This document shows, one piece after another, positions 6,444 to 12,646 of a stretch of DNA of 12,646 nucleotides (position 1 is its first letter; the number at the start of each line of letters is the position of its first letter). The stretch is from a bacterium (GTDB taxonomy: Bacteria; BMS3Abin14): contig JARGFV010000077.1 in NCBI GenBank assembly GCA_029210545.1, forward strand, positions 1 to 12,646, read 5' to 3'. Under the pieces are notes generated by a model that was not told the origin of the DNA, ran no database searches, and saw only the letters and a program-made list of their open reading frames with translations. The translations under genes were made by a program, and so were the position numbers.

Positions 6444-7823
6444 TTGAAAAACTTCGTTCTCGACACCAACGTCATCCTCTACTCCCCCAACTGCCTCGAA
6501 ACCTTCCAGGAGAACAACGTCATTATCCCTTCGATGGTCCTCGAGGAACTCGACAATTTCAAGAGGCACTACGATCCGAGGGGGTTCGCGGCACGCCAGT
6601 TTTCCAGGCAGCTCGACGATCTGCGCCAGCGGGGCGACCTTCTCAAGGGGGTAGAGACCGACGCCGGCGGCAAGCTTTTCGTCCGTTTCTACGACGAGGA
6701 TGTCCATCTGCCCCGGGAGATGCAGGTCACCAGCGCCAAGACCGCTTCGGACAACATGATCCTGAACGTGGCCCTGAGTGTCCAAAAGGAGTCCAATCTT
6801 CCCACCATTGTGGTGAGCAAGGACATCAACGTACGGATCAAGGCCAACATCCTCGGAGTGGAGTCCGAGGACTACTACCACAACAAAACCATCTCCAGCG
6901 TGGAAGAGGACACCCTGTTCGTCCTGGTGCCCTCTGACTTCATCGACCGGCTTTACCAGGAAAAGGTCCTCCCGGTAGCCGGGTACAGGAGCGACAGTAC
7001 CGAGCTTTCCCCTTATTCAAATGACTATCTGCTGCTCAAGAACGAGACCGACCTGAACCAGAGCGCCCTGGTCCAGTTCCGGAAAAACGAACGGGGTGAC
7101 GGGAATTTTCACCTGCTGGAGAAGATGGACGATGTGTTCGGGATCCGTCCCCGCAACCACAAGCAGCGTTTCCTCATGGACGCCATCCTCACGGAAAACA
7201 CGGACCTCGTTTTCGCCATGGGCATCGCCGGCAGCGGCAAGACCCTGGTGTCCCTCGCCTGTGCCCTTGAGATGGTCCTCGAGGAGCGGTTCAAGCGCCT
7301 GATCATCGCCAGGCCCATCATCCCCATGGGGCCGGACCCGGGGGCACTGCCCGGCACGGAGTACGAGAAGGTGCGCCCCTGGCTTCAGCCTATCTACGAT
7401 AATCTGGAGTTCCTGGTTGACAACCTGGCCAACGGAGGGGGGCACGGCAAGGGGAAAGACCTTACCCATGGAGCCCGGGACATCACCCTCCAGTATCTGT
7501 TCGACGCCAAGCTCATCGATGTCCAGACCCTGGCCTACATCCGTGGCCGCAGCGTTTCCAACGGGATCTTCATGATCGACGAAGCCCAGAACCTGACCCC
7601 CCACGAAGTCAAGACCATCATTACCCGGGCGGGCGAGAACACCAAGATCATCATGACCGGCGACATCTACCAGATCGACAGCCCTTACATGACCTCGGCG
7701 GACAACGGCCTTGCCGTTGCCTCGGAAAAGTTCAGGCTTTCCGATGTGGACATTTCGGCCAGCATATTCCTGGACAAGGGAGAGAGGAGCCGTCTGGCCA
7801 CCATGGCCGCCAATATCCTGTAA
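6444..7823 (+). CDS. phoH2: PIN-PhoH fusion protein (PhoH2/YlaK type)
   Basis: The 459-residue protein joins an N-terminal PIN ribonuclease domain (1 to about 145) to a C-terminal PhoH ATPase (about 235-459). PIN acidic residues are Asp7 (LDTNVIL), Glu34/Glu35 (LEELD), Asp103 (SDNMIL) and Asp127 (SKDINVRIKA). PhoH has Walker A GIAGSGKT (260-267), the ARPIIPMGPDPGALPG segment and Walker B FMIDEAQN (376-383), then MTGDIYQID. Related PhoH2 proteins unwind and cleave RNA using ATP. The start is TTG at 6444 with a strong AAGGAG 7 nt upstream; the protein N-terminus MKNFVLDTNV is typical for the family. No antitoxin-like gene precedes it, unlike actinobacterial phoH2 loci. All key residues look intact. 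Confidence 0.93.
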   Translation: MKNFVLDTNVILYSPNCLETFQENNVIIPSMVLEELDNFKRHYDPRGFAARQFSRQLDDLRQRGDLLKGVETDAGGKLFVRFYDEDVHLPREMQVTSAKTASDNMILNVALSVQKESNLPTIVVSKDINVRIKANILGVESEDYYHNKTISSVEEDTLFVLVPSDFIDRLYQEKVLPVAGYRSDSTELSPYSNDYLLLKNETDLNQSALVQFRKNERGDGNFHLLEKMDDVFGIRPRNHKQRFLMDAILTENTDLVFAMGIAGSGKTLVSLACALEMVLEERFKRLIIARPIIPMGPDPGALPGTEYEKVRPWLQPIYDNLEFLVDNLANGGGHGKGKDLTHGARDITLQYLFDAKLIDVQTLAYIRGRSVSNGIFMIDEAQNLTPHEVKTIITRAGENTKIIMTGDIYQIDSPYMTSADNGLAVASEKFRLSDVDISASIFLDKGERSRLATMAANIL

Positions 7824-7835
7824 AAGCCACCGGCT

Positions 7836-8958
7836 TTGCCCAGGAAGAGAGGCCGGTCAGTTATCAGGCGGTATCTGCAACAGATCCTGGTTTTTTGCCT
7901 CGCCCTTTTGGCCGGGTTGCCCGGTCCGGTTGCCTGCGATGAGAGGACAGGCATGGAGGAGAACCTCGAGAAATGGGGTGAGCTGGCACCCATACGGGAC
8001 AGGACCGGGTATCGCTGGCTCCCATCTTCGCCTACGAACCAACTTTCGGGACCGTGTGGGGAGGGGCTTTTTTCTCGACCGGCCGACGGATCCGAGGTTA
8101 TGGATGTTCGCCCGGCTCGCCTTTTCCACCGGCGGAGAGTACAGCACCAAGTTCAACCTCAAGCGGTGGATGGGCGAAGGCGTTTTCTTTGACCTGGACA
8201 TCGAGCTGGACGACTTTGCGCGTCCCTATTACGGGGAGGGGATGGACACGGATGCTTCGGAGAGCATTTTTATTGAGGGGGCGGTGACCAGGGTTCAGTA
8301 CTTTCTGAAGTGCATGAAGAACGGGAAGGTTGTTTTTGGCCCCTTCCTGGACTACCGGGGCGCCGAATTCGAGGGCACCGACGGGACCGATATCGCCCCC
8401 CCCTGAATACGAAGAACGCTTCCTTGGATTCGGTCTGTGCATGTACTACGACGGCCGGAACAATCAACTGAACCCGACAAGGGGCGTTTACGACACCCTT
8501 ACTTTAAAGATCGTGCCCGACTGCCTGACCACCTATGACGGGAGCAGGACCTTTTCCCAGGCTGAGGTAGACCACCGGATCTTCACATCCCCTGTTTCCG
8601 GCCTCGTTCTGGCAGGCCGGCTGGCCCTGGCAGGCAGTTGGGGACGACCCAGCTACCAGCACCGCTACAGCCTCGGGGGGCCCTACGCGCTGAGAGGCTA
8701 CTACACGAACCGCTTCCGGGGGGACAGCTATTATGTCCTCCAGGGAGAGGCGAGGAAGAAGCTGTTCTGGATCTTCAGTGGAGCCCTGTTTGCCGAAGCG
8801 GGAGCGGTCACCGAGGACCGATTCGGAGGGCCCGAGGTCTCTGCCGGGGCCGGCCTGCGCATGACCCTGCCCCCCGATCACATCGCCAAGGCCCGCCTGG
8901 ACTTTGCCTGGGCCGAGGACCAGCCGCTGTTTACTTCCTGTTCGGGGAAACGTTCTGA
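7836..8958 (+). pseudogene. BamA/TamA-type (D15) outer-membrane beta-barrel protein, frame broken 4 times
   Basis: Joining three frames gives one barrel protein of about 374 residues. It has a signal peptide (QILVFCLALLAGLPGPVA), a typical opening (GYRWLPIFAYEPTFGTVWGG), barrel strands, the D15 motif SLGGPYALRGY...RFRGDSYY near 8668-8740 and a terminal strand DQPAVYFLFGETF ending in Phe at 8955. The breaks are a missing base at CCC 8021-8023, one missing T at T6 8068-8073, one extra C in C8 8396-8403 and a missing base at CC 8924-8925. Between them the protein reads well. The TTG at 7836 is the likely start, 12 nt after phoH2, with no clear ribosome site. Barrel-only D15 proteins are outer-membrane pores or assembly factors. 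This is either a recent pseudogene or a sequence-error artefact. Confidence 0.8.
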
Positions 8959-9050
8959 TTCCCCGGTTAAACAGGCGCCTCTTTTCTCCTGACCCCAGAC
9001 CCTCAAGACCAGATCGTGCTATTAAATGCCCCCATTCCCCCATGCACTTT

Positions 9051-9080
9051 GCCGGCCTTTCCTCCGGCCGTCTTTTTTCT
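9051..9080 (+). terminator. Intrinsic terminator after the outer-membrane gene
   Basis: GCCGG (9051-9055) pairs with CCGGC (9064-9068) around an 8-nt loop, and CGTC-TTTTTT-CTT follows. The stem is short but GC-rich and the T-run is clear. It lies 93 nt after the reconstructed stop at 8958 and would close the upstream transcription unit. Confidence 0.6.
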
Positions 9081-9108
9081 TGAAACAAGCTCGGCAAGGG
9101 AGTAAATT
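9080..9108 (+). promoter_or_regulatory. Candidate sigma-70 promoter for the YkgJ-like gene
   Basis: TTGAAA (9080-9085) and TAAATT (9103-9108) are 17 nt apart, directly behind the terminator. Transcription would begin near 9115, just before the proposed GTG at 9127. The -10 is imperfect, so this is tentative. Confidence 0.4.
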
Positions 9109-9126
9109 TCCAATCTTCCTACCGAG

Positions 9127-9571
9127 GTGGGGACTCTTTCCCTCCTCTTTGTGTTAGGTCGGCGTCCGCCGGCCGGAGGTTATTCCGTTGGCTTTGGAGA
9201 TTCAACAGGTATGAAAAGCCGTGGTCGTGGTGCGAAAGAGACGGCCTGGATCTGCCGTGGAGGGATCATGTCCTGGGCTGCTCAAGGCGCAGGGTTCTCA
9301 AGAGGCGGCGGGACGGTTCGTGCTGCCTGCTGGGGGAGAAGGGTGTGTCCTGGATCTTGAAACCCGCCCCCTGGTGTGCAGATTGTACCCCTACGAATAC
9401 ATGCCCGAGGGTATCCAGGGCCTTTATCACGCCTGCCCTGCCTCGAAGGACCCTTTCCCTGACAAAGCTCTGGAGCAGATGGGGATGAGATCTGACAGGG
9501 TGAGTATCTGGCACCGGACCCTCTACGAAGAGCTTTCCAGGACTCGACGTTCCCGACGGAGCACCGGGTAG
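9127..9571 (+). pseudogene. YkgJ-like cysteine-cluster protein, frameshifted remnant
   Basis: The clear part is the C-terminal half: GCVLDLETRPLVCRLYPYEY, followed by GLYHACPAS. This is the hallmark of the YkgJ/CxxCxxCC (putative zinc or iron-chelating) family. Just upstream, in another frame, DGSCCLLGEKG supplies the expected Cys and leads into it if GGG at 9341-9343 had one more G. Further upstream that frame reads RYEKPWSW and DLPWRDHVLGC, which is protein-like. Near 9150-9195 the bases can be aligned with a CxxCGxCC cluster only by restoring several bases, so the metal-binding N-terminus looks destroyed. The GTG at 9127 is a guess. Either decay or local sequence errors could explain it, as for the gene upstream. 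Confidence 0.5.
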
Positions 9572-9719
9572 TATTTTTCAAGGCTCGTGGGCACACCGAA
9601 GATCCGCATCTTCACGATGGCGTAACGGCCTGAACTGGAAGAGTCGGGTAATATATTCCCGAGGGGGAACCAGACCCGGGATTCGTTCCGGGGCCGTTCT
9701 TGACTTGGTGAAGTGTTTG

Positions 9720-9766
9720 TATCATCATAATCTGAACTGGAATTATTCCAGATTACCATGATGATA
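9720..9766 (+). promoter_or_regulatory. Long inverted repeat enclosing the DUF6599 start codon
   Basis: Left arm ATCATCATAATCTG (9721-9734) pairs with CAGATTA-cc-ATGATGAT (9749-9765), with a 2-nt bulge. A second perfect palindrome CTGGAAT-T-ATTCCAG (9737-9751) lies inside and overlaps the right arm, so two folds compete. The ATG (9758-9760) is within the right arm and no Shine-Dalgarno is visible. It could be a repressor operator or an RNA switch. Confidence 0.5.
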
Positions 9767-10552
9767 ATCCGTCTCCTCATACTGTTTTTCCTGGCCGGTG
9801 CCCTGCCGGTCCAGGCGGGTCCCGTCCTCCCCGAGGCCTTCGGCACAGTTGTCCGGCTGAGCATGGCGGATAATGTCCGGGAATGGCCGCCGGAGACCAT
9901 TTACGAGCACGTCAACGGGGAAGCCGAGCTCCTCAAGCGTTTCGGGGCCGTCTCGTTGTCCTACGCTCTTTACGAGGGCTCCGGAGAGACCACCCTGAGC
10001 GTGGACCTTGTCGACCTGGGGGTTCCGGAAAACGCCTTCGGACTCCTTTCCCTTTACACAGGCTGTGACGCCAGCCCCGAAGAGATCTCGGGGACCCTTG
10101 TGTTCATCGGGACCTATACATCCTATGCTCGCAGGGGCCCGTTTTTCATCAGGGTCGATGTGGACGCCGAGGATGGTGCTTCCTTGACGCGGGAGTTCCT
10201 GAAGGTACTGTCAGGGGTGCTTCCTGCGCCCGAGGCGCTTCCACCCGTTCTGGGCGTTCTGCAGCAGGCCGCCAGGGCCCCGTGCGAAGTCGGTTATCAC
10301 CCCGAGGATGTGGATTACGATCTCGAAGCCGGCCCGGGGTACCTCTGGACCGCTCCGGGGGGGCAGGAGTGCTTCGCCAGGCTGTTTCCATCCGGGGATG
10401 AAGCGAACACATTTGCATCGAAGCTGGAAAGCAAGGGCATCGAGACGGTTATGACAAGGGAAAAGGCCGTAGCCTGGTCAAAAACGGCCAGCGAAGGCAC
10501 CAGAATTTACCTGGATAAAACTCTGGACAAGGTGGTGGAGGTGGTCAGGTGA
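9758..10552 (+). CDS. DUF6599 family exported protein
   Basis: The 264-residue protein begins with a signal peptide (IIRLLILFFLAGALPVQA, likely cut near residue 20). It then shows the DUF6599 pattern: TIYEHVNGEAELLKRFG (47-63), where many relatives read IYEYINGGAE, followed by VDLVDLGVPENAFGLLS (82-98) and YTSYARRGPFFIRVDV. No enzymatic function is established for the family and I see no metal or catalytic signature. Its stop overlaps the start of the Tat-exported aldo/keto reductase in GTGA, so the two are translationally coupled and probably work together in the periplasm. The start ATG lacks a ribosome site and lies in a long inverted repeat. ATG 9761 is an alternative that changes one residue. 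Confidence 0.78.
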   Translation: MMIIRLLILFFLAGALPVQAGPVLPEAFGTVVRLSMADNVREWPPETIYEHVNGEAELLKRFGAVSLSYALYEGSGETTLSVDLVDLGVPENAFGLLSLYTGCDASPEEISGTLVFIGTYTSYARRGPFFIRVDVDAEDGASLTREFLKVLSGVLPAPEALPPVLGVLQQAARAPCEVGYHPEDVDYDLEAGPGYLWTAPGGQECFARLFPSGDEANTFASKLESKGIETVMTREKAVAWSKTASEGTRIYLDKTLDKVVEVVR

Positions 10553-11700
10553 AGATCAGACGCCGCGAATTCCTCAGGAAATCGGGCTCTTTTATGGTTG
10601 CGCTCTTGACGCACAGTGCCCTTCGCCCCTTGTCCTCCGTAGCCCTGGCGAGGGAAGATGAGCCTGGCCGTGCGACGGAAGGAGTTACCATGCCTTCCAG
10701 GGTACTCGGCCGCACCGGGGCCATGGTCTCGGTCCTGGGGTACGGCGCCATGCAGTGCGGGGACTCCTCGGCAATCCGCCATGGCCTGGAGCAGGGGATC
10801 ACATACATCGACACGGCGAACTGTTACATGGGGGGGAGGAACGAAAAGCTCGTAGGGGAGGCCGTCGCCGGGATCAGGGACAAGGTTTTCATCGCCACCA
10901 AGGTTCACATCGGCCGAGAGGAAAGGATGAGGTCCTCGGTGGACCGGAGCCTGGCCTCCCTGGGCGTTGACAGGGTGGACCTGATGCAGCTCCACGGGGT
11001 CTCTTCGAGGCAACAGATCCGGAACAAGGATGTCCAGAAGATCATGGAAGCCATGAAGAGAGAGGGCAAGTTCCGGTTCGCCGGGGTCACCACCCACGGA
11101 AACCAGCAGGAAGTGCTGGAGGCCGTGATGGACGACGGATATTACGATACGGTGCTGGTTGCGGTGAACTTCCGGTCGCCTCCCGCTCTTTTTGAGGCCA
11201 TCGAAAAAGGAGCGGCAAAAGGGGTGGGCATCATTGCCATGAAGACTCAAAATGGCGGGTTTAAAAGCGAGTCGTACCCCGGGTTCTCACCCCACCAGTC
11301 GGCCCTTCGTTATGTGGTGGAGCAGCCCGGTGTCCACCTCGCCGTTCCAGGCATGCTAAGCCGGAAGATGGTGGACGAGAACGTGGCGGCCATCAAGGGC
11401 AAGGGGGGGCTCTCCGACCTTTTCCTGCTAGACGCGTACCGGGCGGATCTCGAGGGGAAGGCGTGTTCTTTCTGCTCGAAGTGCCTCGACCAGTGCCGGT
11501 ATCAAACGGGCGGCCTGGACGCGGCCCGTATCGCCATGTACCGGGAAGGGTATAAAGACCCACGCCTGGCCGCGGAAAGGGCGGTTCATGCCGCCTCGGC
11601 GGTCAGGACCTGCGCCGATTGCGAGGGGTGCACCGTCGAGTGCAGCCAGGGGATCGATATCAAGGACGCGGCCCGGCGTGCTGTCCGGTTCCTGGCCTGA
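10549..11700 (+). CDS. Tat-exported aldo/keto reductase with two C-terminal [4Fe-4S] motifs
   Basis: The 383-residue protein starts with a twin-arginine signal (RRREFLRKSG, then a hydrophobic stretch to about residue 33). The aldo/keto reductase barrel (about 47-300) keeps the whole tetrad: Asp88 and Tyr93 in IDTANCYMGGRNEKL, Lys118 (ATKVH) and His149 (LMQLHGV). VPGMLSRKMVDENVAAI matches the family's C-terminal cofactor region. The tail carries two CxxCxxCxxxC motifs: Cys306, 309, 312, 316 and Cys355, 358, 361, 365, the second followed by SQGIDI as in iron-sulfur aldo/keto reductases. The reductase is therefore predicted to be folded with cofactors before export. The GTG start at 10549 overlaps the previous stop by 4 nt. 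The substrate is unknown. Confidence 0.9.
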   Translation: MKIRRREFLRKSGSFMVALLTHSALRPLSSVALAREDEPGRATEGVTMPSRVLGRTGAMVSVLGYGAMQCGDSSAIRHGLEQGITYIDTANCYMGGRNEKLVGEAVAGIRDKVFIATKVHIGREERMRSSVDRSLASLGVDRVDLMQLHGVSSRQQIRNKDVQKIMEAMKREGKFRFAGVTTHGNQQEVLEAVMDDGYYDTVLVAVNFRSPPALFEAIEKGAAKGVGIIAMKTQNGGFKSESYPGFSPHQSALRYVVEQPGVHLAVPGMLSRKMVDENVAAIKGKGGLSDLFLLDAYRADLEGKACSFCSKCLDQCRYQTGGLDAARIAMYREGYKDPRLAAERAVHAASAVRTCADCEGCTVECSQGIDIKDAARRAVRFLA

Positions 11701-11890
11701 CCGAGTCAATCCCGGATTCCCAATTTCAAAGCCCAACATTCCTGTAAAAACGGCAAAAGCCTTAACGCAGGGGACGCAGAGCAACCGCCGAAAGGCTGCA
11801 CTGCCCGTCTTCGTTTTGAGACGTCGCCAAATGGCCATGCCCTCACAAGTCAGCTTGGATACGGCAGACAGGGTTACGAGGTGTAAACAT

Positions 11891-11918
11891 CCTGGATCCT
11901 GGATCTGGGACCCCGGAT
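11891..11918. repeat. Heptanucleotide tandem repeat, 4 copies
   Basis: Units CCTGGAT, CCTGGAT, CTGGGAC, CCCGGAT keep an exact 7-nt period; the first two are identical. It is the third 7-nt-period tract of at least four copies in spacers of this window. Confidence 0.75.
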
Positions 11919-11991
11919 CGTTCCCCTTTGAGATCTGAGATCAGCAGCAGTTCTCACCTGTCCCCCTTGCGGCCATGCTATAGGCAAAAAT

Positions 11992-12065
11992 TATACTTGC
12001 GATTTGTTTTACAAATAGATTAAGGTGTTTCCCGGTAAGGCCTGCGTTACCCCCACTATCGATAG
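11992..12065 (+). promoter_or_regulatory. Promoter and operator-like palindromes before the MauE/DoxX gene
   Basis: TATACT (11992-11997) is a good -10; the best -35 candidate, TTGCGG, is 19 nt upstream and weak. Directly after it lies ATTTGT-TTT-ACAAAT (12002-12016), a perfect palindrome over the expected start of transcription, as expected for a repressor site. Two more follow in the leader: GGTAA/TTACC (12034-12051) and CTATCGATAG (12056-12065). The leader would be about 85 nt. Confidence 0.45.
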
Positions 12066-12088
12066 GACCTGATCCCTGACGTAAAAAC

Positions 12089-12574
12089 ATGAGCTTATTG
12101 AATTGGACATACAGGCTCGTCCGCTGGGCTATCGGGGGTCTTTTCCTTTACGCCGGCCTCCTGAAGCTGGCCGACCCGGACACCTTTGCCGTGCTGATCG
12201 ACGCCTACGGCATCGTCCCTGAAAGCCTGCTCATGCCCGTGGCCGTTGCTCTGCCGGCTTTGGAGGTGTTTGCGGGGATCGGGCTCATCCTCGACATCGA
12301 GGGGAGCCTTTCGATTATCGCAGGCCTTCTGCTGTTTTTCATCGTCCTGCTGCGCTGCGGAATATGGATGGGTCTGGACATTGAATGCGGATGCTTCGGC
12401 CCGGGCGATCCCGAGGCCGAGGCATTTCATGGCCTGTGGCAGGCGATTTATCGGGACCTGGCCATGTTATGCGGCGTCGCTTTGCTTTACGGCCAGCGCC
12501 GCTTCAAAAGGGTTGAAACGGTCAGAGCCAGAGCCATCATCAACGCGCCCCGCGCGGGGCGCCCAAATCAATGA
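12089..12574 (+). CDS. MauE/DoxX-like membrane protein
   Basis: The 161-residue protein has four predicted membrane helices, near residues 10-28, 45-68, 73-94 and 118-136. The opening RWAIGGLFLYAGLLKLADPDTFA matches the DoxX/MauE superfamily (motif at 12-34). GLDIECGCFG with Cys100 and Cys102 is the MauE hallmark. MauE in methylamine utilisation is linked to disulfide formation in the periplasm; related proteins occur in many bacteria without that pathway, and no mau genes are visible here, so a general role in thiol or quinone redox is inference. The ATG at 12089 has no clear ribosome site. The last ten codons fall in an 18-bp palindrome and its flank, so the C-terminal tail (INAPRAGRPNQ) looks acquired from the adjoining repeat. 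Confidence 0.82.
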   Translation: MSLLNWTYRLVRWAIGGLFLYAGLLKLADPDTFAVLIDAYGIVPESLLMPVAVALPALEVFAGIGLILDIEGSLSIIAGLLLFFIVLLRCGIWMGLDIECGCFGPGDPEAEAFHGLWQAIYRDLAMLCGVALLYGQRRFKRVETVRARAIINAPRAGRPNQ

Positions 12575-12646
12575 CAAGCCGCGCCTGGGAGAGGCGCTCG
12601 GATCGATGACCCGTGAAAACTGCCGCGCCTGGGAGCGGCGCCCGGA
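12545..12646 (+). repeat. GC-rich hairpin repeats, three related units, running off the window
   Basis: An 18-bp perfect palindrome lies at 12545-12562. Two 25-nt direct repeats follow at 12578-12602 and 12622-12646, differing at two positions and sharing GCCGCGCCTGGGAG; each forms a hairpin. After the first palindrome and after the second unit comes the same trailer, GGCGCYCRRATCRATGAC (14 of 18 identical). The stop codon of the MauE/DoxX gene is in the first trailer. More units may lie beyond the edge. Confidence 0.7.

Larger units (their letters stand above)
11701..12088. other. 388-bp non-coding spacer with repeat tract and promoter region
   Basis: The overlapping open frames here are continuations of shadow frames and do not look coding. 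The left part holds ACGCAGGGG-ACGCAGAGC (11765-11782), a period-9 duplication of a type seen in many GC-rich genomes. A four-copy heptad tract follows at 11891-11918. The right part (11970-12088) is AT-richer and holds the promoter and palindromes listed separately. No terminator was found behind the reductase gene. Confidence 0.7.

Noticed and set aside
5829-6881. 350-codon minus-strand frame opposite mntP and phoH2
   Set aside because: Both plus-strand genes are certain, and the frame has no start signal or recognisable domain. The antisense frames at 4724-5482, 8504-9097 and 10507-11250 were rejected for the same reason.
11588-11938. 116-codon frame over the end of the reductase gene and the following spacer
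   Set aside because: It is out of frame with the reductase, runs through a heptad repeat and has no protein motif.
12578-12646. Possible CRISPR array (25-nt repeats, 19-nt spacer)
   Set aside because: Only two full copies are visible, the spacer is too short, the repeats differ at two positions, a related unit lies within a coding sequence, and there are no cas genes.

Overview
The window looks like chromosomal DNA of a GC-rich (roughly 60% by eye) Gram-negative bacterium. An outer-membrane beta-barrel gene, exported tetratricopeptide (TPR) proteins and a Tat-exported iron-sulfur reductase all point to a cell with a periplasm. The gene mix (DUF429, PIN-PhoH, MntP, DUF6599, MauE/DoxX, YkgJ-like) and the repeat-rich spacers fit a deltaproteobacterium-like (Desulfobacterota) lineage, but that is inference; no ribosomal or phylogenetic marker is present. 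No tRNA, rRNA, CRISPR-cas, phage or intact transposase gene was seen.

Layout. 1-232: spacer of short tandem repeats. 233-958 (-): cytosolic Sel1-repeat protein. 1143-1832 (+): DUF429 RNase H-fold protein. 1833-2423: a 591-bp spacer with a perfect hairpin over the DUF429 stop, a dense palindrome cluster resembling IS200/IS605 ends, two 26-nt REP-like palindromes and a promoter. 2424-4097 and 4328-5704 (+): two paralogous exported proteins, each a trypsin/HtrA-like domain that has lost its catalytic triad followed by TPRs; the second has its own good promoter. 5820-6395 mntP and 6444-7823 PIN-PhoH (+). 7836-8958: a BamA/TamA-type outer-membrane barrel broken by four single-base frame disruptions. 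9051-9080: intrinsic terminator. 9127-9571: broken YkgJ-like cysteine-cluster gene. 9758-10552 and 10549-11700 (+): a translationally coupled pair, DUF6599 exported protein and Tat-exported aldo/keto reductase with two [4Fe-4S] motifs. 11701-12088: spacer with a likely promoter and operator. 12089-12574 (+): MauE/DoxX membrane protein whose last codons lie in a hairpin repeat that continues to the window edge.

How the genes fit together. Most products belong to the cell envelope: inactive-protease/TPR scaffolds, an outer-membrane barrel, a manganese exporter, a periplasmic reductase pair and a thiol-redox membrane protein. The least familiar parts are the tandem pseudo-HtrA/TPR pair and the DUF6599-reductase pair. 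The spacers carry several different repeat classes. The stretch 8020-9345 has many single-base indels while its neighbours are clean, which suggests either gene decay or locally poor sequence.
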